64,000 nt of DNA from NCBI RefSeq assembly GCF_010686765.1, contig NZ_JAAGWF010000020.1, positions 1-64,000 on the forward strand, in the 5' to 3' direction. Positions within the stretch are counted from its first letter, which is position 1. Each line of letters opens with the position of its first letter. The position numbers were made by a program, and so were the translations under genes. The notes beneath the pieces were generated by a model that saw only the letters and a program-made list of their open reading frames with translations, had not been told where the DNA came from and made no database searches. Source of the stretch: Geodermatophilus sabuli. Lineage in GTDB: Bacteria; Actinomycetota; Actinomycetes; Mycobacteriales; Geodermatophilaceae. This document shows, one piece after another, positions 25,918-33,660 of the stretch.

Positions 25918-27648
25918 ATGGCGGCGCTCCCGCACGCCCCCCCGGAGACGGGTCCCCTCCGGCGGCCCGGCCTCCCGCCGATCCGGCGCGTCCACCGGCG
26001 CCGCCGTCCCTCCGGTGAGCCCCCACCCCTCCCCCGCCACCTCAACGCCTCCGGCCGGTGGTGGCTGGGACTGTCCGCCGGCGTGTTCCTCGCCTGGGTC
26101 CTGGTCGTGGTCACCGACAGCCTCGCGCTGGTGGACGCCGTCGACACGAGCGTGCTCCGGGCCTTCGCGGAGCTGCGCTCCCCCGTGCTGACCGACGTCG
26201 CCGAGGTCACCGGGGTCCTGGCGGGTGGGCGCGCCATCCACGTGCTGTGGCTGGCCAACCTGGCGGTGCTCGTGGTCTTCCGCCGTTGGCACCACCTGTT
26301 CGTCTGGGTCGGCGTCGGGCTGCTCGTGGTCAACGCCGGCGTGCTCCTCACCCGGACCCTGCAGCGGCCACGGCCCTACGGGGTGGAGGTCCTGGGCGAC
26401 TGGAGCGGCTACTCGATGCCGTCGCTGCCGGTGACGGTGCTCGCCGCCTTCCTGGTCAGCACGGTGTACGCGCTGGTGCCGGCCGGCCGGCCGCGCACCA
26501 TCGGCAAGGCGGTGGTGGCCGGCCTGCTGACGCTCACCGCCCTCTCGCGCCTGTACCTCGCCCAGGACCACCCCACCGACGTCCTCGCCGGCGTGGTGCT
26601 CGGCGTCGCGCTCCCCCTCGCCGCGTTCCGGCTGCTCACTCCCAACGACGTCCACCCGGTGCGGTACCGCCGGGGCAGCCCCGCCCACCTCGACGTCTCC
26701 GGCGCCCGGGGCGCGGCCATCGTCCGCGCGCTGCAGGACCAGCTCGGCCTGCTGGCCACCGACGTCGCACCGTTCGGCCTGGCCGGGTCGGGCGGCTCGA
26801 CGCCCCTGCGGATCGCCGTCAAGTCCGACGCCGGACCCCGCGACGGCGCGGACGGGCCGGGCGCCGACGGGGACAGCTACGTCTTCGGCAAGCTCTACGC
26901 CGCCACCCACGTGCGCTCCGACCGCTGGTTCAAGCTGGGCCGCACCCTGCTCTACGGCCGGATGGAGGACGAGAAGCCGTTCCACAGCGTGCGCCGGCTC
27001 GTGCAGTACGAGGACTACGTCCTGCGGGTGTTCACCGACGCCGGCCTCCCGGTGCCGCAGCCGCTCGGCATCGTCGAGATCACCCCGGAGCGCGAGTACC
27101 TCCTCGTGGCCGAGTTCCTCCGCGGCGCCCAGGAGATCGGCGACGCGGAGATCGACGACGGGGTCATCGACCAGGGGCTCGCGGTGGTGCGCCGGATGTG
27201 GGACATCGGCGCCGCCCACCGCGACATCAAGCCGGCCAACGTGATGGTCCGCGGAGGCACCCTGTACCTCATCGACTCCGCCTTCGCGGAGTTGCGGCCC
27301 AGCCCGTGGCGGCAGGCCGTGGACCTGGCCAACATGATGCTGGTCCTCGCGCTGCGCACCGACGCCGAGCGGGTGCTCGCCCGGGCCCGGCTGCGCTTCT
27401 CCGACGAGGAACTGGCCGAGGCCTTCGCCGCCACCCGCGGGCTGACCATGCCCTCCCAGCTGCGGCGGTGCCTGCGCGCCGACGCCCGCGACCTGCACGG
27501 TGACTTCCTCCGACTGCTGCCCTACCGGCTGCCGCCGGTGCGGATCCAGCGGTGGAGCTGGCGCCGGGCAGGGTTGTCGCTGGTGGCACTGCTGGGCCTC
27601 CTGCTGGCGGCGGTCGTCCTCGTCGACCTGCTGGGGTCGCCGCTGTGA
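25918..27648 (+). CDS. Fusion of a PAP2-like membrane domain and a kinase-like domain
   Basis: About 576 residues. The N-terminal half (45-240) is a PAP2-type membrane domain with about six helices. It has weak phosphatase motifs: RTLQRPRP, then MPSLP (167-171) where PSGH is expected, then SRLYLAQDHPTD (210-221) with Asp in the usual His position. The C-terminal half (about 285-545) is a protein/lipopolysaccharide-kinase fold: YVFGKLYA (candidate Lys325), HRDIKPANV (434-442) and IDSAFAE in place of DFG. A last membrane helix lies near 555-572. The start is uncertain: ATG 25918 is used, ATG 25858 is possible. Its stop overlaps the next gene by 4 nt. It may act on a polyprenyl or lipid phosphate. 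Confidence 0.75.
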   Translation: MAALPHAPPETGPLRRPGLPPIRRVHRRRRPSGEPPPLPRHLNASGRWWLGLSAGVFLAWVLVVVTDSLALVDAVDTSVLRAFAELRSPVLTDVAEVTGVLAGGRAIHVLWLANLAVLVVFRRWHHLFVWVGVGLLVVNAGVLLTRTLQRPRPYGVEVLGDWSGYSMPSLPVTVLAAFLVSTVYALVPAGRPRTIGKAVVAGLLTLTALSRLYLAQDHPTDVLAGVVLGVALPLAAFRLLTPNDVHPVRYRRGSPAHLDVSGARGAAIVRALQDQLGLLATDVAPFGLAGSGGSTPLRIAVKSDAGPRDGADGPGADGDSYVFGKLYAATHVRSDRWFKLGRTLLYGRMEDEKPFHSVRRLVQYEDYVLRVFTDAGLPVPQPLGIVEITPEREYLLVAEFLRGAQEIGDAEIDDGVIDQGLAVVRRMWDIGAAHRDIKPANVMVRGGTLYLIDSAFAELRPSPWRQAVDLANMMLVLALRTDAERVLARARLRFSDEELAEAFAATRGLTMPSQLRRCLRADARDLHGDFLRLLPYRLPPVRIQRWSWRRAGLSLVALLGLLLAAVVLVDLLGSPL

Positions 27649-28244
27649 GCGCGCTCCGGCGGGCCACAGTCCCGATCGCGTCGCTGTCCCTGCTGCTGAC
27701 GGGCTGTGCGACGTCCGTGAGCGCGACGACCGGCCAGCCACCGGCCTGCTCGATCGGCGACGAGGGCAGCGCCGCCAACGGCGTCGTCCTCATGGCCCAG
27801 TCGGTGCCGACGGCGAGCTGGGTGCCGTGCGTGCGTGGGCTCCCGCTCGGCTGGCACTTCTCGGGGCTGGACGCCCGCCGTGACGAGGCCCGGTTCTGGC
27901 TCGACTCCGACCGCGACGGGGTGCACGCCATCGAGGTGCGGCTGACCGCGCGGTGCGACACCGAGGGCGCCACCGAGATCCCCAGCGACCGCGACGGCAT
28001 GCGCCGCCTGGAGCGGGTGACCCAGGTGACGCCGCAGTACCTCGGCCGGCGGTTCTACCTGTTCGACGGAGGCTGCATCACCGTGGTGTTCACCCTCTCC
28101 GGCGACGCCCGCGGCGAACCGCTGGCGCTGGCCACCCAGGGGATCGGCACACTGCCCCGGGAGGAGCTGGCCGAGCAGGTCCGCGAGGAGAGCCACGGGC
28201 GGCTCGAGCTGGACCCGCCCGCGGACGCCGCGGCCCCGCGATGA
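27645..28244 (+). CDS. Hypothetical lipoprotein coupled to the kinase and flippase-like genes
   Basis: 199 residues. A short signal with lipobox LLTGC (Cys21) suggests attachment to the outer face of the membrane. The mature part has four further Cys (PACSIG, WVPCVRG, ARCDTEG, GGCITVV), which could form two disulfides. No known domain was recognised. GTG 27645 overlaps the previous stop (GTGA) and its own stop overlaps the next ATG (ATGA). It is thus the middle member of a tightly coupled trio and probably works with both membrane proteins. Confidence 0.8.
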   Translation: MSALRRATVPIASLSLLLTGCATSVSATTGQPPACSIGDEGSAANGVVLMAQSVPTASWVPCVRGLPLGWHFSGLDARRDEARFWLDSDRDGVHAIEVRLTARCDTEGATEIPSDRDGMRRLERVTQVTPQYLGRRFYLFDGGCITVVFTLSGDARGEPLALATQGIGTLPREELAEQVREESHGRLELDPPADAAAPR

Positions 28245-29338
28245 GCGCCGAGGCCCCGCCCGCCGTCCCGGCGAAGGCGGCCCGCCCGCGGTGGCGACGG
28301 CTGGTCACGCCGGTCCTCTCCCTGGTCCTGGCGGCCGCCGTCCTGGGCTGGTTCCTCCCCCAGTTCACCAGCCTGTCCGAGGTGTGGGGAGCGGTCCGGG
28401 CGATGAGCGGCGCCGAGATCGCCCTGCTGCTGGCCGTCACCGTCTGGAACCTCGCGACGTACCAGTTCGTCCTGGTCGCGACCATGCCCGGGCTGACCCT
28501 GCGACAGGCCACCGTGAGCACGCTGACCACCACCGCGGTGTCCAACACCGTCCTGGGCGGGGCGGCCATCGCGCTGGGCCTCACGTACGGACTGAACTCC
28601 TCCTGGGGCTTCTCCCGCTCCCGCACCTCGGTGTCGCTGCTGGTGGCCGGGCTCTGGAACAACTTCGCCAAGCTCGCCCTGCCCGTGCTGGCGCTGAGCC
28701 TGCTGGCGTTCGGGTCCACCCCGAGCACCGGGCGGGTGGTGGCCGGCGCGGCGGGCCTGGGCGGGCTGGTCGCCGTCGTCGTCCTGCTGGGTCTGCTGCT
28801 GCACAGCCCCGCGGGCGCGGCCCGGATCGGCAGGGGCGCCGGGCGGGCGGCGTCCGCGCTGCTGCGGCCGTTCGGCCGGCCACCGGTGACCGGCTGGGAC
28901 CAGGCCACGACGAAGTTCCGCGACCGGACGGCGCTGCTGCTCCGGGCCCGCTGGCACTGGATCACGCTGGGGACGCTGGTCAGCCACCTGTCGCTGTTCG
29001 TCGTGCTGCTGGTCGCCCTGCGCATCGTCGGGGTGGACGACGCACAGGTGAGCGTGGTGGAGGCGCTGGCGGTGTTCGCCTTCGCCCGGCTGCTCACCGC
29101 GGTGCCGTTCACCCCCGGCGGGCTGGGTGTCGTCGAACTGGCGATGATCACCGGCCTGGCCGCCGCCGGCGGCGACCGGCCGCTGGTCGCCGCCGCCGTC
29201 CTGGTGTACCGGGCGCTGACGTACGTCCTGCCCATACCGCTCGGCCTGGGGACCTACGTGTTCTGGCGGCGCAACCGGTCGTGGCGGCGGCCGCCGAACA
29301 CCGCACCCCGGACGGCGCTGGTCCCGGAGTCGGCCTGA
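28241..29338 (+). CDS. Flippase-like integral membrane protein (LPG synthase TM-region family, UPF0104)
   Basis: 365 residues and about eight helices. The family signature VPFTPGGLGVVELAMI is intact near the C-terminus, as is the conserved ALGLTYGL segment. It lacks the soluble aminoacyl-transferase domain of true lysyl-phosphatidylglycerol synthases. It is therefore a stand-alone flippase-like unit, as in glycolipid or polyprenyl-phosphate transfer systems. It is the last gene of the trio that starts with the PAP2/kinase fusion. Function inferred from family only. Confidence 0.85.
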   Translation: MSAEAPPAVPAKAARPRWRRLVTPVLSLVLAAAVLGWFLPQFTSLSEVWGAVRAMSGAEIALLLAVTVWNLATYQFVLVATMPGLTLRQATVSTLTTTAVSNTVLGGAAIALGLTYGLNSSWGFSRSRTSVSLLVAGLWNNFAKLALPVLALSLLAFGSTPSTGRVVAGAAGLGGLVAVVVLLGLLLHSPAGAARIGRGAGRAASALLRPFGRPPVTGWDQATTKFRDRTALLLRARWHWITLGTLVSHLSLFVVLLVALRIVGVDDAQVSVVEALAVFAFARLLTAVPFTPGGLGVVELAMITGLAAAGGDRPLVAAAVLVYRALTYVLPIPLGLGTYVFWRRNRSWRRPPNTAPRTALVPESA

Positions 29339-29449
29339 GGGCCGCGCGGGTGGTGTCACCCGGAGGGGCGGCCTGGGCGGGCGCAGGCCCCGACGTCGTG
29401 GTTGAGTGGCTGCGGTCCCACCGCGAGCCACAGCACCGAGGAGCCCGGC

Positions 29450-31171
29450 ATGACCGACGCCGCGAGAGCCCGTACGAACAGCTCCGACGAGGCCGCCCAG
29501 GAGGCCGGCGACGCCGTCATGGGGCTGGACATGCTCCTCGTGGACGGCGCCCGCGGTCCGCTGCGCCGGATGATCCCGCCGGCCCGCACCGTCCTGAGCC
29601 TGGGCAAGGCGCTCGCCCGCCGTCCCGAGACCGTGGTCCACCACGCCAGCGAGCTGGCCAAGGACCTCGGCCGGGTCGTCGCCGGCCGCTCGGAGATCGC
29701 GCCGTCCCCGAAGGACAAGCGCTTCGCCGATCCGGCCTGGTCGGGCAACTGGCTGATGCGGCGGGCGATGCAGGCGCACATCGCCGCGGCCCGGGCGGCG
29801 GCCGGCCTGGTCGACGACGCCGACCTGGACTGGCACGACGACGAGCGCATCCGGTTCACCCTGACCAACGTCGTCGACGCCCTGGCGCCGAGCAACACGC
29901 CGCTGAACCCGCTGCTGTGGAAGGCGATCATCGACACCGGCGGGCGCAACGCGGTCAGCGGCGCCCGGCGGTTCGTGTCGGACGTGCTCTCGGCCCCCCG
30001 GGTGCCCACGATGGTGGAGCCCGACGCGTTCACCGTCGGCGAGGACCTCGCCGTCACCCCGGGTGCGGTGGTGCTGCGGACGCCGGTGTTCGAGCTGATC
30101 CAGTACCGGCCCACCACCGAGACGGTGCGCAGCGTGCCGCTGGTGGTCGTCCCGCCGACGATCAACAAGTACTACATCACCGACCTCGCCCCCGGCCGCA
30201 GCATCGTCGAGCACTACGTCGCCTCGGGCCAGCAAGTCTTCATGATCTCGTGGCGGAACCCCGACGCGCGGCACGCCGACTGGGGCCTGGACGCCTACGG
30301 GCAGGCCGTCCTCGACGCGATGGACGCCGCGGAGACGATCACCGGCAGCGACCGGGTGGCCCTCCAGGGTTTCTGTTCCGGCGGGATCATCCTGGCGATG
30401 GTGCTGGGCCACCTCGCCGCCATCGGCGCCCAGCACCGCGTGGCCGCCTCGAGCTACGCCGTCGCCGTCCTCGACTGGTCCAAGGCCGGGACGATCGGCG
30501 CGCTCATGGACGAGGAGGCGGTCAAGGAGGCGACGGACAAGTCGCGGAAGAAGGGCTACCTCGACGGCGCGTCGCTGGCCGAGGTCTTCGCGTGGCTGCG
30601 CCCCAACGACCTGGTGTGGAACTACTGGGTCAACAACTACCTGCAGGGCAAGCCGCCACCGGCGTTCGACATCCTCTTCTGGAACGCCGACACCACCCGG
30701 ATGAGCGCCGCCCTGCACCGGGACTTCATCGACGTCGCCATCGGCAACAAGCTGGCCAAGCCGGGCGCGGCGACCATGCTCGGCTCCCCCGTCGACCTGT
30801 CCAAGGTGGAGGTCGACGCCTACGTCACCGCCGGCATCGCCGACCACATCTGCCCCTGGCAGTCCTGCTACCGGACGACGCAGCTGCTGGGTGGGCGCAG
30901 CCGGTTCGTCCTCTCCACCGCCGGCCACATCGCCTCGCTGGTCAACCCGCCGACCAACCCCAAGGCGTCCTTCCAGGTGGCCGCGGAGACGCCGGCGGAC
31001 GCGGAGCAGTGGCTGGCCGCGGCGGAGAAGGAGAAGGGTTCGTGGTGGCCGGACTTCACGTCCTGGCTCGCCGAGCGCACCGGCGAGGACGTGCCGGCCC
31101 CGACGTCGCTGGGGTCCGCGGAGCTGCCGCCCCTGGCCGATGCGCCGGGCACGTATGTCTTCGACAAGTAG
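29450..31171 (+). CDS. phaC: Polyhydroxyalkanoate synthase (PhaC-type)
   Basis: 573 residues. It should polymerise hydroxyacyl-CoA into PHA at granule surfaces. The lipase-like box is GFCSGG with the nucleophilic Cys. The catalytic Asp lies in VTAGIADHICPW and the His in STAGHIASLV. The N-terminal PhaC domain (FADPAWSGNWLMRRAMQAHI) is intact, and VVPPTINKYYITDL is a strong family block. ATG 29450 has GAGGAG 6 nt upstream. A depolymerase gene overlaps the 3' end by 17 nt. The length and partner resemble the medium-chain (class II) arrangement of pseudomonads more than the short-chain phaC-phaE one. Confidence 0.9.
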   Translation: MTDAARARTNSSDEAAQEAGDAVMGLDMLLVDGARGPLRRMIPPARTVLSLGKALARRPETVVHHASELAKDLGRVVAGRSEIAPSPKDKRFADPAWSGNWLMRRAMQAHIAAARAAAGLVDDADLDWHDDERIRFTLTNVVDALAPSNTPLNPLLWKAIIDTGGRNAVSGARRFVSDVLSAPRVPTMVEPDAFTVGEDLAVTPGAVVLRTPVFELIQYRPTTETVRSVPLVVVPPTINKYYITDLAPGRSIVEHYVASGQQVFMISWRNPDARHADWGLDAYGQAVLDAMDAAETITGSDRVALQGFCSGGIILAMVLGHLAAIGAQHRVAASSYAVAVLDWSKAGTIGALMDEEAVKEATDKSRKKGYLDGASLAEVFAWLRPNDLVWNYWVNNYLQGKPPPAFDILFWNADTTRMSAALHRDFIDVAIGNKLAKPGAATMLGSPVDLSKVEVDAYVTAGIADHICPWQSCYRTTQLLGGRSRFVLSTAGHIASLVNPPTNPKASFQVAAETPADAEQWLAAAEKEKGSWWPDFTSWLAERTGEDVPAPTSLGSAELPPLADAPGTYVFDK

Positions 31172-32012
31172 GCCGCGGCGGCTCCGCCAGGGTGCGACCT
31201 GGGCGCACCCTGGCGAGACGATCCGCACGGTCACCGTCTCGGGCCGGACGCTGCGGGTGGCGGTCCGCCGCGGTGAGGACGACGTCCCGCCGCTGCTGCT
31301 GATGAACGGCATCGGGGCGAGCCTGGAGGTGCTCCAGCCCTTCGTCGACGCCCTGGACCGGCGGCGCACCGTCATCCGGTTCGACGTCCCGGGGGTGGGT
31401 GGGTCGCCCCGTCCGGTGGTGCCCTACGTGCTCGCCACGCTGACCCCGGTCGTGGCCGGGATGCTCAGCCAGCTCGGCCACGACGAGCCGGTCGACGTCC
31501 TGGGGCTGTCCTGGGGTGGCGCGCTGGCCCAGCACTTCGCCGTCCAGCACCGCCGGCGGTGCCGCCGGCTCGTGCTGGCCGCCACCGGCACCGGCTCGCT
31601 GATGGTGCCCGCCCACCCGCGGGTGCTGGCCCGGATGCTCACCCCCCGGCGGCACCGCGACCCCGAGTACGCGCGCGAGGTCGCCGGGACGCTGTACGGC
31701 GGCACGGTCCGCTCGGACCCCGCCATGGCGGCCCGGGTGCTGCACTCGGCCAGCCGGCTGGGCCCGCGGCGCGGCTACTACTACCAGCTGGCGGCCTCGA
31801 CCGGCTGGAGCAGCCTGCCGTTCCTGCGGCTGATCCGGCAGCCCACGCTCGTGGTCGCGGGGGACGACGACCCGATCGTCCCGGTGGTCAACGCCCGGAT
31901 CATGGCCCGGCTGATCCCCGACGCGCAGCTGCACCTCTACGCCGGCGGGCACCTGGCCCTGGTCACCGAGGCGCACGAGCTGGCGCCGGTGATCGAGCGC
32001 TTCCTCGACTGA
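31155..32012 (+). CDS. phaZ: Intracellular PHA depolymerase (alpha/beta hydrolase)
   Basis: 285 residues. It matches the intracellular poly(3-hydroxyalkanoate) depolymerase family that sits next to phaC in pseudomonads: VTVSGRTLRVAVR, then LLLMNGIGASLEVLQPFVDA, then RFDVPGVGGS. Catalytic triad: Ser in GLSWGGALAQ, Asp in VVAGDDDPIVP, His in AGGHLALV. ATG 31155 lies 17 nt inside phaC, with no clear ribosome site, so translation is probably coupled to phaC. Synthase and depolymerase made together allow PHA turnover. A general hydrolase is the fallback call. Confidence 0.82.
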   Translation: MSSTSRPRRLRQGATWAHPGETIRTVTVSGRTLRVAVRRGEDDVPPLLLMNGIGASLEVLQPFVDALDRRRTVIRFDVPGVGGSPRPVVPYVLATLTPVVAGMLSQLGHDEPVDVLGLSWGGALAQHFAVQHRRRCRRLVLAATGTGSLMVPAHPRVLARMLTPRRHRDPEYAREVAGTLYGGTVRSDPAMAARVLHSASRLGPRRGYYYQLAASTGWSSLPFLRLIRQPTLVVAGDDDPIVPVVNARIMARLIPDAQLHLYAGGHLALVTEAHELAPVIERFLD

Positions 32013-32015
32013 GCC

Positions 32016-32040
32016 CCGGCCGACCGCGCCGCTCGGCCGG
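32016..32040 (+). terminator. Hairpin after phaZ
   Basis: Perfect 8-bp arms (32016-32023 and 32033-32040) with a 9-nt loop, 3 nt after the stop and before a convergent gene. Confidence 0.5.
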
Positions 32041-32067
32041 CGCCCCCGGGACGGGACCGGCGTGGGG

Positions 32068-32688
32068 TCAGGCGGCCCAGCGGACGACGTGCCCCGTCGC
32101 ACCCCCGAAGGCCTCGACCCCGAAGCCCCGCAGCGTGAGGACGTCGGCCAGCGCCCGGTTCATCACCTGCTGCACCAGGACGTCGGCGGCGGTGCCGTGC
32201 ACCTGGTCGACGCTCATCCGGTCGTGCTGGCGCCAGGTGACCACGATGCCGTCCAGCGCGGGCTCGGGGGTCAGGCAGGCGCCGCCGAGGCCGCCGTCCT
32301 CGCCGGTGGAGTCGTGCAGCGGCAACCCCGCCTCGGCCAGCGCGGCGGTCACCTCGACGACGAGCGTGGCCAGCGGGTCGTCGTCGGAGAGGTCCACGTC
32401 CCAGTCCTCGGGCAGCCGGTCGAGCTGCCCGCCCAGGTGGGCCAGCCAGGCCCAGTCCTGCGGGGACGGCCGACGACGGAGGACGCCCTCGGCCGTGCCG
32501 GTGCCGTAGACCGGCGCGACCGGCACCGCGCCGTCGACGTACGCGCCGGCGGCCCACGAGGCCTCGGCCCGCTGCGCGAACGGCCCGGCGACCACCCGGC
32601 CGGGGTCGCCCTCCTCCGCCGCCACCAGCCACCAACCCTGACCGGCCACGCCGCCGACGACGACCTCACCGCTGGAGAGACCACTCAT
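32068..32688 (-). CDS. Conserved-looking hypothetical protein
   Basis: 206 residues, acidic and soluble. It starts MSGLSSGEVVVGGVAGQGWW and has many Trp and Asp residues in the first half (VDLSDDDPLATLVVEV). No signal peptide, membrane segment or known motif was recognised. ATG 32688 is the natural boundary of the coherent frame, but no ribosome site is clear. TACCGT on the minus strand near 32785-32790 could be a -10, giving a leader of roughly 90 nt. It is convergent with phaZ and divergent from the MerR gene. Function unknown. Confidence 0.65.
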   Translation of the reverse strand: MSGLSSGEVVVGGVAGQGWWLVAAEEGDPGRVVAGPFAQRAEASWAAGAYVDGAVPVAPVYGTGTAEGVLRRRPSPQDWAWLAHLGGQLDRLPEDWDVDLSDDDPLATLVVEVTAALAEAGLPLHDSTGEDGGLGGACLTPEPALDGIVVTWRQHDRMSVDQVHGTAADVLVQQVMNRALADVLTLRGFGVEAFGGATGHVVRWAA

Positions 32689-33002
32689 GCTGCCACCACC
32701 ATCTGCGAGAACAGGGCCGTCGCTGGGGAAGTGCGGCGGCCGGCACGCGGACCCGGCTCCCGGATCGGCGTGATGGCAGAACGGTAGGCAGCGGCGCGTC
32801 GTCCGGGCGCCTCCGGGAACGGCTCCCGGCGGCCGCGTTCCCGGATCGTTGCAGGAGCACCGGACGGGCACGGGTGACCCGTCGTCCGGAGCGCACACAT
32901 GTCGACCGCGCCACGCTCCGCCGAGCGTGGGAGCGCCCGGAGCCGGGTCGGTCACGCCGGGAGCCGCCGCGCGACGCCCGCGTGTCGCGGTGTCCGCCGC
33001 AC
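32689..33002. other. Intergenic region between divergent genes
   Basis: About 310 nt with no convincing gene. It holds a perfect 8-bp hairpin (32911-32918 / 32923-32930, loop CGCC) and a possible minus-strand -10 (TACCGT, near 32785-32790) for the hypothetical gene. I see no tRNA or riboswitch fold. Confidence 0.5.
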
Positions 33003-33034
33003 TTGACCTGGGAGTGGGGTCCAAGGTCTACCGT
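33003..33034 (+). promoter_or_regulatory. MerR-type promoter with operator dyad in a 20-bp spacer
   Basis: -35 TTGACC (33003-33008) and -10 TACCGT (33029-33034) are 20 bp apart, the long spacing typical of MerR-controlled promoters. The dyad GACCTGGGA (33005-33013) and TCCAAGGTC (33020-33028) matches at 8 of 9. The -10 ends 6 nt before the ATG, so the mRNA is probably leaderless. Confidence 0.75.
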
Positions 33035-33040
33035 CCGGCC

Positions 33041-33481
33041 ATGACAGCCGCTCCCGCCCGCGGCATGCGGGTCTCCGAGCTCGCCGAGGCGGCCGGCGTG
33101 GCCTCGGACACGGTGCGCTACTACGAGCGTGCCGGGCTCCTCCCGCCACCGGAGCGGACACCGTCGGGGTACCGCAGCTACGACGCGGGCGCGCTGGACC
33201 GGCTGCACTTCATCCAGGGCGCACAGCGACTCGGCCTGCGGCTGACCGACATCCGTGACCTGCTCGCCATCCGCGACACCGGCCGATGCCCCTGCGAGCC
33301 GGCCGAGGCGGTCCTGCGCCGCCGCCTGGCCGAACTGGACGTCGAGCTGGCGCGCCTGCAGGCGCTCCGGGCCGAGATGGTCGCGATGGCCGACGCGCTA
33401 CCGGCGGCCGACTGCCCGCCGCCGAGCCCCGGCACCTGGTGCCCGCCGGTGGAGGGAGGTGATCCGACATGCTCGTCCTGA
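33041..33481 (+). CDS. MerR-family heavy-metal-responsive regulator
   Basis: 146 residues. The N-terminal winged helix is MRVSELAEAAGVASDTVRYYERAGLLPPPERT. A long dimerisation helix (about 86-120) and a C-terminal metal loop follow. Candidate metal ligands are C83 and C85 (GRCPCEP), then C125 and C134 in DCPPPSPGTWC. The 9-residue step of the last pair matches the loop of MerR/PbrR-type sensors, with one more Cys (C144) near the end. ATG 33041 is leaderless; ATG 33065 is an alternative. The last 13 nt overlap the Cys-rich peptide, so this sensor probably controls that peptide as well as itself. The metal is not known; Hg, Pb, Cd or Zn are candidates. Confidence 0.88.
   Translation: MTAAPARGMRVSELAEAAGVASDTVRYYERAGLLPPPERTPSGYRSYDAGALDRLHFIQGAQRLGLRLTDIRDLLAIRDTGRCPCEPAEAVLRRRLAELDVELARLQALRAEMVAMADALPAADCPPPSPGTWCPPVEGGDPTCSS
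33455..33465 (+). promoter_or_regulatory. Perfect 11-nt Shine-Dalgarno for the Cys-rich peptide
   Basis: GGAGGTGATCC is fully complementary to the 16S rRNA 3' end. GGAGG ends 9 nt before ATG 33469. It lies inside the merR coding sequence and is the longest ribosome site noticed in the window. Confidence 0.8.
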
Positions 33482-33540
33482 CCGTCGACTGCGACTGCGA
33501 CTGCGACTGCGCCGAGGCCTGCAGCTGCGACTGCTGCTGA
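33469..33540 (+). CDS. 23-residue Cys-rich peptide, putative metal-binding (metallothionein-like)
   Basis: The product is MLVLTV followed by DC repeated four times, AEAC, SC, DC and a final C: eight Cys and five Asp among 23 residues. Such an alternating thiol/carboxylate string would bind soft metals. Its ATG lies 13 nt inside the end of the MerR metal sensor, on an 11-nt perfect Shine-Dalgarno. Regulator and peptide are therefore one leaderless, translation-coupled unit, closed by a hairpin 22 nt after the stop. It adjoins the arsenic genes. It matches no metallothionein class I know. It could be a metal buffer, a chaperone to the sensor, or a Cys-codon leader that senses cysteine supply. 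Confidence 0.75.
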   Translation: MLVLTVDCDCDCDCAEACSCDCC

Positions 33541-33562
33541 TCGTCCTGCTCCGACGTACCGC

Positions 33563-33599
33563 ACCACCGGGCCCGGGCCCGGTCGCTGTCGCCGGTGGT
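33563..33599 (+). terminator. Hairpin between the Cys-rich peptide and arsR
   Basis: Arms ACCACCGG (33563-33570) and CCGGTGGT (33592-33599) are perfect, with a GC-rich loop of 21 nt that can fold further. It separates the merR-peptide unit from the arsR promoter. Confidence 0.5.
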
Positions 33600-33615
33600 T
33601 CATCCGGTCTTCACC

Positions 33616-33652
33616 CATCGATGCCGATCACATCGATGGACATCACTAGACT
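33616..33652 (+). promoter_or_regulatory. arsR promoter with two CATCGATG palindromes
   Basis: Identical 8-bp palindromes CATCGATG lie at 33616-33623 and 33631-33638, 15 bp apart. They are followed by -10 TAGACT (33647-33652), 8 nt before ATG 33661. The pair is a likely ArsR operator overlapping the promoter, and the mRNA looks leaderless. Confidence 0.65.
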
Positions 33653-33660
33653 GTCGGCTC

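Noticed and set aside
32776-32806. tRNA-like fragment in the intergenic region
   Set aside because: A few tRNA-like words occur but no acceptor, anticodon or T arm can be folded.
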